The notes: generated by a model from the letters alone, not told the origin. Positions 1-7,596 are shown, counted from the stretch's first letter. The stretch: 9,333 bases of DNA from Oscillospiraceae bacterium (GCA_003519645.1 DOWI01000280.1:5423-14755), one strand, 5' to 3'. Numbers and translations: made by a program.

Positions 1-122
1 GCGGTTGCAAAGGACGTCACTCCAACAAAAAATCCATAGATTGTGATAAATGATGAGACACAAATTCTATCGAAGCGAATAGAGGGAATGATACTCTTTT
101 AAGAGTGGTAGGGCAGGCCTAC

Positions 123-165
123 ATAGAAAACAACAAGGACGTGGAACCCATCCCACGCCCTTGTG
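123..165 (-). terminator. Hairpin terminator downstream of the LysM-CAP gene
   Basis: Positions 133-144 pair with 153-164 in a 12-bp stem with one A/C mismatch and an 8-nt loop. Read on the minus strand, the stem is followed by a T-rich stretch (TTGTTTTC). It lies about 45 nt past the minus-strand stop codon, as expected for a rho-independent terminator. The plus-strand side also has a short T run (168-172), so it could work in both directions. Confidence 0.6.
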
Positions 166-209
166 TGTTTTTACATTCAATAAGGTTGCTGCATATAATG
201 GAACAGAAA

Positions 210-827
210 TCAAGTAGGCTTCATGAACATCTGCGTCCAATAAAGGGTGCCGTTCGCTTTTTTTGCAGCGCCAACGCCTGTCTGGGTATAAGAACGGGAA
301 AGAATATTTGCCCGATGGCCGGGGGAGTTCATCCATGCGTTTACAACTTCTTGGGCAGTTCTCTGCCCATACGCAATGTTTTCGGCAGCAGCCGAGAACC
401 TGAGTCCAAATGCCTCCATCATATCAAACGGAGAGCCATAAGTCGGAGACTGATGAGAAAAATAGTTTTTGTCAATCATATCCTGCGACTTATACCTTGC
501 AACGCGGGAAAGCTGCCAGTTGTTTGTCAAGGCAGGCAATCCTCTGCTTGTACGTTCTCTATTGATGAGGCGGATTACTTCAGCTTCAAATGACTCCAAA
601 GGAGCGGCTTCAGGGATACTGATCTTCTGACCGGGGTAAATCAAGTTTGGGTTTTTGATTCCCGGATTTGCCTTGATCAGCTCTGAAACGCCAACCTGAT
701 ATTTTACAGCAATTTTCCACATTGAATCGCCTCTGACGACTGTATAGGTTGCTCGTTGAGCAGATGCGCTCAACCCAATCGTGGCCGAAATAATAAGAGC
801 AGCAAACGTAGAAATGAGCTTTTTCAA
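210..827 (-). CDS. Secreted LysM and CAP (SCP/PR-1-like) domain protein
   Basis: A 205-residue exported protein. Residues 1-23 form a signal peptide: Lys-Lys, a hydrophobic core, then an Ala-Ser-Ala site before Gln24. Residues 27-71 are one LysM domain (RGDSMWKIA, then a YPGQKISIP end), which binds peptidoglycan or chitin-like glycans. Residues 78-203 are a CAP domain of the bacterial YkwD type with the usual marks: FSHQSP (His125), AENIAYG (Glu149), WMNSPGHRANIL (His171) and a YWTQMF end. The start is TTG at 825-827, chosen because a very strong site, GGGAGGTGAT (831-840), lies upstream at normal spacing. Stop is TGA. LysM-CAP proteins are common in spore-forming Firmicutes, some linked to the spore coat or cell wall. 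The biochemical role of bacterial CAP domains is mostly unknown, so I give no gene name. It is transcribed alone, away from its neighbours. Confidence 0.93.
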   Translation of the reverse strand: MKKLISTFAALIISATIGLSASAQRATYTVVRGDSMWKIAVKYQVGVSELIKANPGIKNPNLIYPGQKISIPEAAPLESFEAEVIRLINRERTSRGLPALTNNWQLSRVARYKSQDMIDKNYFSHQSPTYGSPFDMMEAFGLRFSAAAENIAYGQRTAQEVVNAWMNSPGHRANILSRSYTQTGVGAAKKANGTLYWTQMFMKPT

Positions 828-1071
828 ATAATCACCTCCCGAATTATCATATCCGAGGCGATTATGATTAACCCTGATAAATATTGAGTGCGCAAGAAGC
901 TATTGGGATTATTATAAGAAATAATAGTCTGAAATTATTTTATGTTTTTACAAGTAAAATATGATTTAAAATTTTAGGGTGATAAAAAAACATGAATCTG
1001 TACAAGATAAGGTGGCATATAAATGATTGGTGTAACAATCATAATTTGTGTTATTTTTTGGAATATTACAA
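828..1071. other. AT-rich divergent intergenic region, no gene seen
   Basis: This stretch separates the minus-strand LysM-CAP gene from the plus-strand small ORF. It is very AT-rich and stops are frequent in all frames. It should hold the promoter of the LysM-CAP gene. A TATAAT on the minus strand (916 to 911) is a possible -10, but I see no convincing -35 with it, so I do not call a promoter there. Confidence 0.5.
831..840 (-). promoter_or_regulatory. Strong ribosome binding site that fixes a TTG start
   Basis: On the minus strand this reads GGGAGGTGAT, almost fully complementary to the 3' end of 16S rRNA. It sits 7 nt (counted from GGAGG) before the TTG at 827-825. No ATG at suitable spacing competes with it. 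Confidence 0.8.
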
Positions 1072-1100
1072 TTGACAAAATTTACTAATTATGATAGAAT
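1072..1100 (+). promoter_or_regulatory. Near-consensus vegetative promoter with extended -10
   Basis: TTGACA (1072-1077), a 17-bp spacer, and TAGAAT (1095-1100) preceded by TGa (1092-1094) form a sigma-A type promoter with an extended -10. Transcription would be expected to start at about 1107. The ribosome site GGAGGAA begins directly after the -10 (1101-1107), so this start point would leave it out of the transcript. Confidence 0.8.
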
Positions 1101-1112
1101 GGAGGAAATTAT

Positions 1113-1313
1113 ATGAAAAGTTGGTTGATAGGGCAGTGGACAAATATGATTAGATTGATGAACATGAAAAAAGAGTCATCCTGTGATCTTCGGTATGCCA
1201 ACAAAGACATTATTCCACACAATAAGAGTATTGTGCTGCAAACCGCTAAGATTCGTGTGTCAAAGCTACATGATTATGGAAAAGTGAAAATCGTCGACAA
1301 CGTGACAAAATGA
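1113..1313 (+). CDS. Small basic protein of unknown function (66 aa)
   Basis: I do not recognise this ORF. It is 66 codons long, starts at ATG 1113 six nt after GGAGGAA, and stops with TGA, 18 nt before the next gene. The product is rich in Lys and Arg and has no signal peptide or clear membrane segment. Its base use is more AT-rich than the larger genes. A coding call is supported by the well-placed ribosome site and by tight coupling to the membrane protein downstream. It is weakened by the promoter lying so close that the transcript may start after the ribosome site. It may be a real small protein, a leader peptide for the next gene, or a shortened remnant. Internal Met codons 12, 16 and 18 lack good ribosome sites. 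Confidence 0.5.
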   Translation: MKSWLIGQWTNMIRLMNMKKESSCDLRYANKDIIPHNKSIVLQTAKIRVSKLHDYGKVKIVDNVTK

Positions 1314-1331
1314 AAGACAGAGGCGGTTCAT

Positions 1332-2300
1332 TTGGCGGATAACAAAAACGATGTGCAAAAATATAGAGGCTCACGAAAAATTTACTGGATTCTTTTTCCG
1401 GTGCTGGCTGCCCTGCCGTCGGTATGGTTCAGCTTTGTGCTGGGCTATTTCGGCGAGTCTCTTCATCTGAAATCGGATTCAAAGCTGACGCTTGTCGGCA
1501 TCATCATTACGGTGCTGATTGTTTTGTTGTCTCTAAGCTGGTCTGTCGTCAAAAGCGTGGGTTCTTACAAAGAGATGCAGGAGAGCGTCAGTACTTCAAA
1601 CCTGCTTCAGCAGCTTTCCTCTGCTTGTGATGAATTTTGTGAACAAAAGTATTCGGCGCTCCTTCTTTCAATTGACAACTGTTTGCGGGGTCTCGATTCG
1701 CCTCCCCGAATTGTGGGCAATCCGTCCCAGCAGATTACAGCCATTATGAACAAATTTGCCGATTGTGTCGCCGAGTCGACCAAATTACGAAAAACCCACT
1801 TGGTTGTATCTCTGGCATACAATTATCCCCATTATAAAACAAAATGGCGATGGGCAGACGGCTCAAGATGTGAAGGGCTTTCTGTACAGGAGCTTGCAAA
1901 GAACCCTTCGACAACATTTTATCAGATTTCGTCCGGCACCCAGTCCTTCGTCTTTCATAATGACAAAATCCAAGCCGAGAACAATAACCATTATGTGATG
2001 GATGCCAGAGACAAAAGCTGTGATAAAATAGGTTCAATTGTATGCGCCAACATATCGGTGGGTACAACAAACGAGACATTTGTAAGCGCGATTTTGACAG
2101 TGTCTACCTACGGCCGAAAGCTGGTTTATAATAATGATGAAAAAACCATCAATCGGATTCAGTATAACATTCAACAGATATTGCTACCGGCGATTGAATC
2201 GAGGCTGAAAACCGAGCTTTCACTTCAATTTATTGCATATATGCAGTATCATGGGCGGCCAAAGCTTGAAAGCAATTTGGCGGGCGCCGTTCCTGAATAA
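1332..2300 (+). CDS. Two-helix membrane protein with possible GAF-like cytoplasmic domain
   Basis: A 322-residue protein that I cannot assign to a named family. Two hydrophobic segments near residues 17-40 and 51-75, joined by a short loop, anchor the N-terminus. A helical linker (about 78-155) follows, then a mixed alpha/beta region (about 155-295). In that region strands such as IGSIVCANISVG and FVSAILTVSTYG, followed by a long helix that ends the domain, resemble a GAF-type sensor fold. This is a guess from pattern, not a match. With both helices near the N-terminus, about 245 residues probably face the cytoplasm. The start is TTG 1332, preceded by AGAGGCGG (1319-1326), a weak site. The stop is TAA. 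It lies 18 nt after the 66-aa ORF, probably on one transcript from the 1072 promoter, and ends at a strong terminator. No catalytic motif is visible. Possible roles are sensing a small molecule or stress at the membrane, or an effector in a two-gene system. Confidence 0.75.
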   Translation: MADNKNDVQKYRGSRKIYWILFPVLAALPSVWFSFVLGYFGESLHLKSDSKLTLVGIIITVLIVLLSLSWSVVKSVGSYKEMQESVSTSNLLQQLSSACDEFCEQKYSALLLSIDNCLRGLDSPPRIVGNPSQQITAIMNKFADCVAESTKLRKTHLVVSLAYNYPHYKTKWRWADGSRCEGLSVQELAKNPSTTFYQISSGTQSFVFHNDKIQAENNNHYVMDARDKSCDKIGSIVCANISVGTTNETFVSAILTVSTYGRKLVYNNDEKTINRIQYNIQQILLPAIESRLKTELSLQFIAYMQYHGRPKLESNLAGAVPE

Positions 2301-2331
2301 ACCCAATCTTAATAACATACCTGCACGCTAT

Positions 2332-2375
2332 AAAAACCACTTGCGAGTCAAGATTTGGCTTGCAAGTGGTTTTTT
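2332..2375 (+). terminator. Strong rho-independent terminator
   Basis: The 5' arm 2332-2347 pairs with 2359-2374 over 16 bp (one G-T wobble) around an 11-nt loop, and the 3' arm ends in a run of T (2370-2375). It closes the transcript of the 2-TM protein. The A-rich 5' flank would make it usable from the other strand as well. Confidence 0.9.
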
Positions 2376-2559
2376 ATGTGATTTTTGAGAGCCATGCCGT
2401 TTTGGCGGTTGCATTAAATTTGTGTTTTGCTGCGCGGAACTTTTTACCTTGCGGCATATCGGAACCCAGTCGTAAATATATTAAGTATCGAATTAAACAT
2501 AACAGTAAGAGCGAGTATGTAAAAGTTGATAAAATTTAGCCACAGTTCCAATGATTATA
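2376..2559. other. Intergenic stretch, no gene seen
   Basis: No ORF with a ribosome site is visible here on either strand. The sequence becomes AT-rich towards the promoter at its right end. I found no convincing repeat or RNA structure. Confidence 0.4.
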
Positions 2560-2568
2560 TGATATAAT
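2560..2568 (+). promoter_or_regulatory. Extended -10 promoter element for the LtaS-like gene
   Basis: TGaTATAAT (2560-2568) is a perfect extended -10. The -35 position, 17 bp upstream (about 2540-2545), reads CCACAG and is poor, so the promoter would rely on the extended -10 or an activator. It predicts a leader of roughly 95 nt before the ATG at 2672. Confidence 0.6.
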
Positions 2569-2671
2569 TATTGAGACAAGTAAACATATTCGTATAATTT
2601 CACTCTTACCGGCATCTCCACAAGGTTCTTACCGTGCCCTAAGATGAGCGCAGAAAGAGGTGTTAAAATAC

Positions 2672-4720
2672 ATGAAGCATGCCCGGAAAAACTCCTATTT
2701 TTTAAAAATTCCATATAATTTTTATGAAAGGCCCTATGCCAGGCTGTTTTTTCATGTTTTTTCATTCATCTATCTGGAGATACTGTTTCGAATATGGATA
2801 TTTCATACACTGCTTAGCATTGGAACCCTCTTTTCCGTTTTATTTGCGCTGCCTGCCGGCGTTTTTGTTTTTGGCTTAACATCATTTTTCAACTACAAGG
2901 TAAACCGCATCCTCTCATGGGTGCTGATCCTGCTTTATACATTGCCTTATGCAGTGCAGGTGGTGTATTTTTCGGTTTTTAGGACATTTCTTTCTCTGTA
3001 TTCCATTTCAGGGACAAGTCAAGTAATGCAGTTTTGGCAGCAGATCTTCTTTGCTGTCCTGAAAAGTCTTGTAATCCTGATTCTTATGCTTGTGCCGCTT
3101 GTTGTCATGCTGCTAATCGGCTTAAAAAAATTTCGATTCTATCCGATTTTGTGGCGGTATCTGCCCATCTCGGCAGGGGCGTTGATATTTCTGCACACTC
3201 TGCCGCTGCTGATTATGCTAGGTGCAAGCCGTATAACCTATTCTGCTTATGATCTTTACTATCACACGGCCGCGCCCGAGCTGTCCATGCAGAAGCTTGG
3301 AATGCTTACAACCTTGCGGTTGGATTTGAAGCGTTTAATGCTTGGATTTGAGCCGGATACCGGCAGCAATGAACCCCCTTGGTCTGCCCCTGCCGCCCAG
3401 CCGAAAACCAATGATAAAACGATTGACAATCAGGACGATACATCGTCTGCTCCGGCAACCGCTCCCGTATACAAACCCAATATAATGGACATAGACTTTG
3501 ATAGACTGAAAAAAGGTGAAAAGGACAAAACCATCGTAAATATGCATGAGTACTTCTCGCAAGCCCAGCCGACCATGCAAAATAAATATACCGGCATTTT
3601 CAAAGGCTGCAATCTTGTATTCATTACCGCCGAGTCCTATTCCCACTATGCAATCGATAGGGAACTGACACCGACGCTCTACAAGCTTGCAAACGAGGGT
3701 TTTCGGTTCAATCATTTTTACAATCCTGTCTGGGGTGTCAGCACGAGCGACGGCGAGTATGTGGCTTGTACCGGTCTGATTCCCAAATCAGGCGTATGGA
3801 GCTTTTCCCGTTCGGGAAAAAACTGGCTTCCCTTTGCGATGGGCAACCAATTCTCAACGCTCGGCTACTCGACACGGGCTTATCATAACCATACCTATAC
3901 CTATTATGATCGGGATATTTCGCATCCTAACATGGGCTATGCTTACATGGGCGTAGGGAACGGACTGGAAATAAAAAAATCCTGGCCGGAATCGGATGTG
4001 GAAATGATAGAAAAAACAACCCCGAACTATTCGGGTGATAAGAAATTTCATGTTTATTACATGACGGTGAGCGGGCATCTCAATTACACCTTTACCGGCA
4101 ATTATATTGCCTACAAAAACAAGGAGCTTGTTGACCACCTTCCCAATAGCGATGCGGCCAAGGCATATCTCGCCTGTAATATAGAGCTTGACAGGGCGCT
4201 GGAGCTATTGATCCAGCGGCTTGAAGCGGCAGGAGTGGCTGAAAACACTGTCATAGCAATGAGTGCCGATCATTATCCCTATGGTTTAACCAACCGTCAA
4301 ATCAGCGAGCTTGCGGGACATGAAGTTGAGGAAAATTTTGAACTTTATAAAAGCTCGTTTATCCTATGGAAAAAAGGGATGAAGCCGGTCACAATAGAGA
4401 AGCCATGCTCAAGTCTTGACATTATTCCAACCTTATCCAATCTGTTTGGACTCGAATTTGATTCCCGCCTTTTAATGGGGCGTGATATTCTATCTGATGC
4501 TCCTCCACTGGTTATTTTCAGCAATCGGAGTTGGATTACCGATAAAGCAAGATATAATGCCCCAAAAAACAAGACCGAAAATCTAGCGGATAAAGAATTG
4601 CCGGAGGATTATGTAAAAGATATGAACAAGCTGGTCAACCACAAGTTCCGCTATTCGGCATACATTTTGGATAAGGATTATTATCGTGTTGTTCTGCCAC
4701 CGCATAAAACCGATGATTGA
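2672..4720 (+). CDS. LTA synthase-type membrane phosphoglycerol transferase (sulfatase fold)
   Basis: A 682-residue polytopic membrane enzyme of the LtaS/MdoB family (COG1368-like). Five hydrophobic segments span about residues 25-185. A Pro/Asn/Asp/Thr-rich linker (about 229-266) leads to an extracellular sulfatase-fold domain (about 312-620). The family's metal and catalytic residues are visible: Glu321 (ITAESY), the nucleophile Thr358 (GVSTSDGEY), His469 (VSGHLNY) and Asp533-His534 (SADHYP). Enzymes of this type move glycerol phosphate from phosphatidylglycerol to a glycolipid anchor or polymer outside the membrane. Which polymer is made here cannot be told from sequence. I place the start at ATG 2672 because AGAGGTG (2656-2662) is then a normally spaced ribosome site; an in-frame GTG at 2660 overlaps that site and would add four residues. 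Stop is TGA. It has its own promoter and terminator, so it is probably transcribed alone. Confidence 0.92.
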   Translation: MKHARKNSYFLKIPYNFYERPYARLFFHVFSFIYLEILFRIWIFHTLLSIGTLFSVLFALPAGVFVFGLTSFFNYKVNRILSWVLILLYTLPYAVQVVYFSVFRTFLSLYSISGTSQVMQFWQQIFFAVLKSLVILILMLVPLVVMLLIGLKKFRFYPILWRYLPISAGALIFLHTLPLLIMLGASRITYSAYDLYYHTAAPELSMQKLGMLTTLRLDLKRLMLGFEPDTGSNEPPWSAPAAQPKTNDKTIDNQDDTSSAPATAPVYKPNIMDIDFDRLKKGEKDKTIVNMHEYFSQAQPTMQNKYTGIFKGCNLVFITAESYSHYAIDRELTPTLYKLANEGFRFNHFYNPVWGVSTSDGEYVACTGLIPKSGVWSFSRSGKNWLPFAMGNQFSTLGYSTRAYHNHTYTYYDRDISHPNMGYAYMGVGNGLEIKKSWPESDVEMIEKTTPNYSGDKKFHVYYMTVSGHLNYTFTGNYIAYKNKELVDHLPNSDAAKAYLACNIELDRALELLIQRLEAAGVAENTVIAMSADHYPYGLTNRQISELAGHEVEENFELYKSSFILWKKGMKPVTIEKPCSSLDIIPTLSNLFGLEFDSRLLMGRDILSDAPPLVIFSNRSWITDKARYNAPKNKTENLADKELPEDYVKDMNKLVNHKFRYSAYILDKDYYRVVLPPHKTDD

Positions 4721-4733
4721 AGATAAGCTTACA

Positions 4734-4780
4734 AACAGGGCTGCTGCAGAAATTCCTGTGGCTGCCCTGTTCACATTTTA
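4734..4780 (+). terminator. Hairpin terminator after the LtaS-like gene
   Basis: AACAGGGC (4734-4741) pairs with GCCCTGTT (4764-4771). The stem continues inward through CTGCAG and CTGTGG with wobble pairs and one mismatch. The tail (TCACATTTTA) has only a modest T run, so termination may be partial and some transcripts could continue into the uxa genes. Confidence 0.65.
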
Positions 4781-4852
4781 TAGGACGATTATTTGTTTTC
4801 TTGGGATATGCAGGTTGAAACTGAGGAAGAATATTTCAGAACATAAAAAATG

Positions 4853-4858
4853 AAAGGA
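4853..4858 (+). promoter_or_regulatory. Ribosome binding site of full-length uxaB
   Basis: AAAGGA lies 7 nt before ATG 4866. It marks the original start of uxaB upstream of the internal stop. Between the terminator and this site (4781-4852) I see no convincing promoter: a TTGAAA at 4815 has no -10 at proper spacing. The operon promoter is therefore unidentified. Confidence 0.7.
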
Positions 4859-4865
4859 CGATTGT

Positions 4866-6164
4866 ATGAAGAGAATTGATGAAATAAAGACCAAACCCAG
4901 CAGAACGGAAAGGATAATACAGTTTGGTGAGGGCGGATTTTTGCGGGGCTTTGCCGACTGGATGCTACAAAAGCTGAACGACGGCGGCCGGTACAGCGGA
5001 AGTGTAGCGGTGGTATAGCCAATAGAGCAGGGTCTGGGGGATCGTCTGAATCAACAAAACGGGCTTTATACCCATATTATAAGAGGGGTGGAGGGCGTTG
5101 AAACCCAGGTCATAGATGTCATATCCCGCTGTATCAACCCGTATGAGGATTATAACGCTTACCTTGCGCTGGCAGATAATCCTGATATGCGTGTGATTGT
5201 ATCCAATACCACAGAAGCAGGGATTGCCTATTCGGAACAGGACAAACCGGATGACACGCCGCCCAAATCATTTCCGGCCAAGCTTACCGCACTGCTTCAC
5301 CGCCGATTTACAAAAGGGTTGGACGGATTTATACTGCTGCCCTGCGAATTGATTGATAAAAACGGCGAAAAGCTTCAGGAAATTGTACTGAAATATGCAG
5401 AGGATTGGAAGCTCGGCGAGGATTTTATCAACTGGGTAAACCAAAACAATCATTTTTGCAGCACGCTGGTGGACAGAATCGTCACGGGCTATCCCAGGGA
5501 TGAAAAAATTGATCTGGGTTATGAGGACAGCATGGTGAATACGTCTGAATTTTTTCATTTGTGGGTGATTGAGGGGGACAAGCGTCTGGCGGAGGAGCTG
5601 CCGTTTAATCAAATCGGACTCAACGTCATATGGACCGATAACCTTGAACCATACAGAACCCGTAAGGTGCGGATACTCAACGGCGCCCATACTTCCATGG
5701 TTCCCTATGCCCTGCTCAAAGGATTCGATACCGTCAAGTCCTGTATGGACAATTCTGAAATGCTGGATTTTATTAAAAAGTGCATATATGAGGAAATCAT
5801 TCCTACGCTGGATCTTCCCCAAAAAGAGCTTACCGATTATGCCGACAATGTGCTGCAGCGGTTTTCAAATCCTTATATCAAGCACTATCTTTCATCCATT
5901 GCGCTGAATTCGGTAAGCAAGTTTAAGGTTCGTGTTCTGCCGTCCATTCTGGAGTATATCAAACGGCAGGGGAAAAATCCGCCCACGCTGCTTAAGGGGT
6001 TTGGCGCGCTGATTAAGTTTTATAAAACAGGTCAGCCCAACGACAATCCTGAAATTATGGAATTTATGAAAAAAGCGTCGGTTGATGAAATATTAAGCAG
6101 TGTAAAGCTGTGGGATCAGGATCTATCGTTTTTAAGGGAGGAAGTTTGTCGATATGCGGATTGA
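4866..6164 (+). pseudogene. uxaB: Tagaturonate reductase (altronate oxidoreductase), interrupted by TAG at codon 51
   Basis: UxaB reduces D-tagaturonate to D-altronate with NADH (EC 1.1.1.58) in galacturonate breakdown. The frame from ATG 4866 to TGA 6164 encodes 432 residues if the stop is counted as one. The N-terminal Rossmann motif FGEGGFLRGF (residues 20-29), SNTTEAGI (113-120), CSTLVDRIVTGYPRDE, and the catalytic set of long-chain mannitol dehydrogenase-type enzymes (Lys267, Asn272, His275 in KVRILNGAH) are all present. TAG at 5016-5018 falls in VAVV-stop-PIEQG, within an otherwise conserved block, and fits a single C-to-T change from CAG (Gln). No other lesion is seen. Restart is possible at GTG 5088 (358 residues), but the upstream AAGAGGGG abuts that codon, and the product would lack the NAD-binding motif. 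The C-terminus is shorter than in the E. coli enzyme. The last 11 nt overlap uxaA. It could be a recent pseudogene, a readthrough gene or a base-call error. Confidence 0.88.
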
Positions 6165-7542
6165 CGAGCAGGACAATGTTGAGGTTGATCTGAAAACCGG
6201 TCACAAAATCGCCTTACAGGAGATTAAAAAAGGGGAAAATGTAATCAAATACGGCTTTCCCATCGGGCACGCAACCCAAGATATCAAGAAAGGGGAGGCT
6301 GTCCATTCCCATAATCTCAAAACCAATCTTAAGGATGTATTGGAATATAATTATACGCAAAAGGATTATAAGACCAAAGCCCAAGACTGCAAACGAACAT
6401 TTATGGGATATGAGCGGGATGACGGCAGCGTGGGTATACGCAATGATGTATGGATTATCAATACCGTAGGCTGTGTGAACAAGGTTGCCGAGAGATTGGC
6501 GCAGATGACCGGCGCAGAAAGCTTTGCCCACCCCTTCGGCTGTTCCCAGCTGGGCGACGATATGCTGTATACCCAGACCATCCTGAGAAGCATGGTCAAC
6601 CACCCCAACGCAGGGGGCGTGCTGGTGCTGGGATTGGGTTGCGAAAACAACAACATGGAGGTATTTTGCAATTTTCTCGGTGATGATATCAATCCCGACA
6701 GGGTAAGATTTCTCAATTCCCAAGAGAGCCATGACGAGCTGGAGGAGGGGGCAAAGCTGATTGGAGAGCTGCAGAAGTATGCCGCCACCTTTGAGCGTAA
6801 GGAGCTGCCCGCCTCGAAATTAAGGGTAGGGCTGAAATGTGGCGGAAGCGACGGTCTCAGCGGAATCACAGCCAACCCGCTTGTGGGACGCTTTTCGGAC
6901 AGGCTGATTGCCTGCGGCGGGAGTACGGTGCTGACCGAGGTTCCTGAAATGTTCGGTGCCGAAACCCTGCTGATGGAGCGATGCGAGAATCAGGAGGTTT
7001 TTGATAAAACAGTAAAACTGATTAACAACTTTAAAGATTATTTCAAGCGTCATGGTCAGGAAATATACGAAAATCCTTCCCCCGGAAACAAGGCGGGAGG
7101 AATCACAACACTGGAGGAAAAATCACTTGGATGCGTTCAAAAGGGCGGCAGATCGATTGTGGTTGACGTTTTGGATATTGGAGAGCCTGTTACCAAAAAC
7201 GGCTTAAATCTGCTGAACGGACCGGGCAACGATATTGTGGCAATCACCAATCTCATGGCTTCGGGCGTACAGCTCATTCTGTTTACTACAGGGCGCGGTA
7301 CTCCGGTCGGCGCGCCGGTCCCGACTGTTAAGATTTCCACCAATACCAAGCTGTACGAGAATAAGCCCAGCTGGATTGATTTCAACGCCGGAATTCTTTT
7401 GGATAAGGAAACTAAAAGTATGGACGGTGTTGCCGACCAGCTGTTTGATTATGTTCTTGCGGTGGCAAGCGGAGAGCAGACAAAGAATGAAAAAAACGGG
7501 TATAAGGAGATTTCTATCTTTAAGGATGGCATTACACTGTAG
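6154..7542 (+). CDS. uxaA: Altronate dehydratase
   Basis: UxaA removes water from D-altronate to give 2-keto-3-deoxygluconate (EC 4.2.1.7), an iron-dependent cytoplasmic step. The 462-residue product has an N-terminal SAF-type domain (about 1-70; GHKIAL and NVIKYGFPIGHAT) and the large UxaA-family domain with GYERDDGSVGIRN (85-97), HPFGCSQLGDD (126-136), LGLGCENNNM (159-168), LKCGGSDGLSGITANP (227-242), TEVPEMFGAE (261-270) and TTGRGTPVGAPVPT (378-391). Cys130, Cys163, Cys229 and Cys327 sit in these conserved blocks and may take part in metal binding. The N-terminus is a little shorter than in E. coli (495 residues in total there). The ATG lies 12 nt after AAGGGAGG (6134-6141), a slightly long spacing. 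The gene overlaps uxaB by 11 nt, so translation is probably coupled. It ends in TAG, and the frame stays open past it into uxaC. Confidence 0.95.
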   Translation: MRIDEQDNVEVDLKTGHKIALQEIKKGENVIKYGFPIGHATQDIKKGEAVHSHNLKTNLKDVLEYNYTQKDYKTKAQDCKRTFMGYERDDGSVGIRNDVWIINTVGCVNKVAERLAQMTGAESFAHPFGCSQLGDDMLYTQTILRSMVNHPNAGGVLVLGLGCENNNMEVFCNFLGDDINPDRVRFLNSQESHDELEEGAKLIGELQKYAATFERKELPASKLRVGLKCGGSDGLSGITANPLVGRFSDRLIACGGSTVLTEVPEMFGAETLLMERCENQEVFDKTVKLINNFKDYFKRHGQEIYENPSPGNKAGGITTLEEKSLGCVQKGGRSIVVDVLDIGEPVTKNGLNLLNGPGNDIVAITNLMASGVQLILFTTGRGTPVGAPVPTVKISTNTKLYENKPSWIDFNAGILLDKETKSMDGVADQLFDYVLAVASGEQTKNEKNGYKEISIFKDGITL

Positions 7543-7596
7543 AGGACCGCACCCAATGTAAATAAATGTGGAAAATACGGAAAGGACATGGATTTT

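Noticed and set aside
93..106. Short inverted repeat ACTCTT-TT-AAGAGT
   Set aside because: It is a 6-bp stem with a 2-nt loop, without a T tract or a nearby gene. It is too weak to call.
105..593. 162-residue plus-strand ORF opposite the LysM-CAP gene
   Set aside because: It is antisense to a well-supported coding region, has no ribosome site, and its product has no recognisable pattern. It is a shadow frame.
2604..2638. Two copies of TCTTACCG 23 bp apart, and a GGCA/TGCC pairing, in the LtaS-like leader
   Set aside because: The repeats are 8 bp and the stem only 4 bp, with no match to any riboswitch or T-box core I know. This is likely chance.
2568..2765. 65-residue minus-strand ORF across the LtaS-like leader and gene start
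   Set aside because: It has no ribosome site and overlaps a clear gene start and its promoter. Its last residues look protein-like, but this is too little to call a gene or remnant.
4782..4863. 9-bp direct repeat AGGACGATT at 4782-4790 and 4855-4863
   Set aside because: The second copy overlaps the uxaB ribosome site and the spacing is long. No symmetry or third copy supports an operator.
5088..6164. Treating the 358-residue frame from GTG 5088 as the complete uxaB gene
   Set aside because: The upstream frame continues the same protein and holds the NAD-binding motif and a good start with ribosome site. The GTG has no properly spaced ribosome site.
4866..7542. General reassignment of TAG to an amino acid in this organism
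   Set aside because: TAG ends uxaA at the expected family C-terminus, so TAG appears to act as a normal stop here. Only partial or context-dependent readthrough remains possible.
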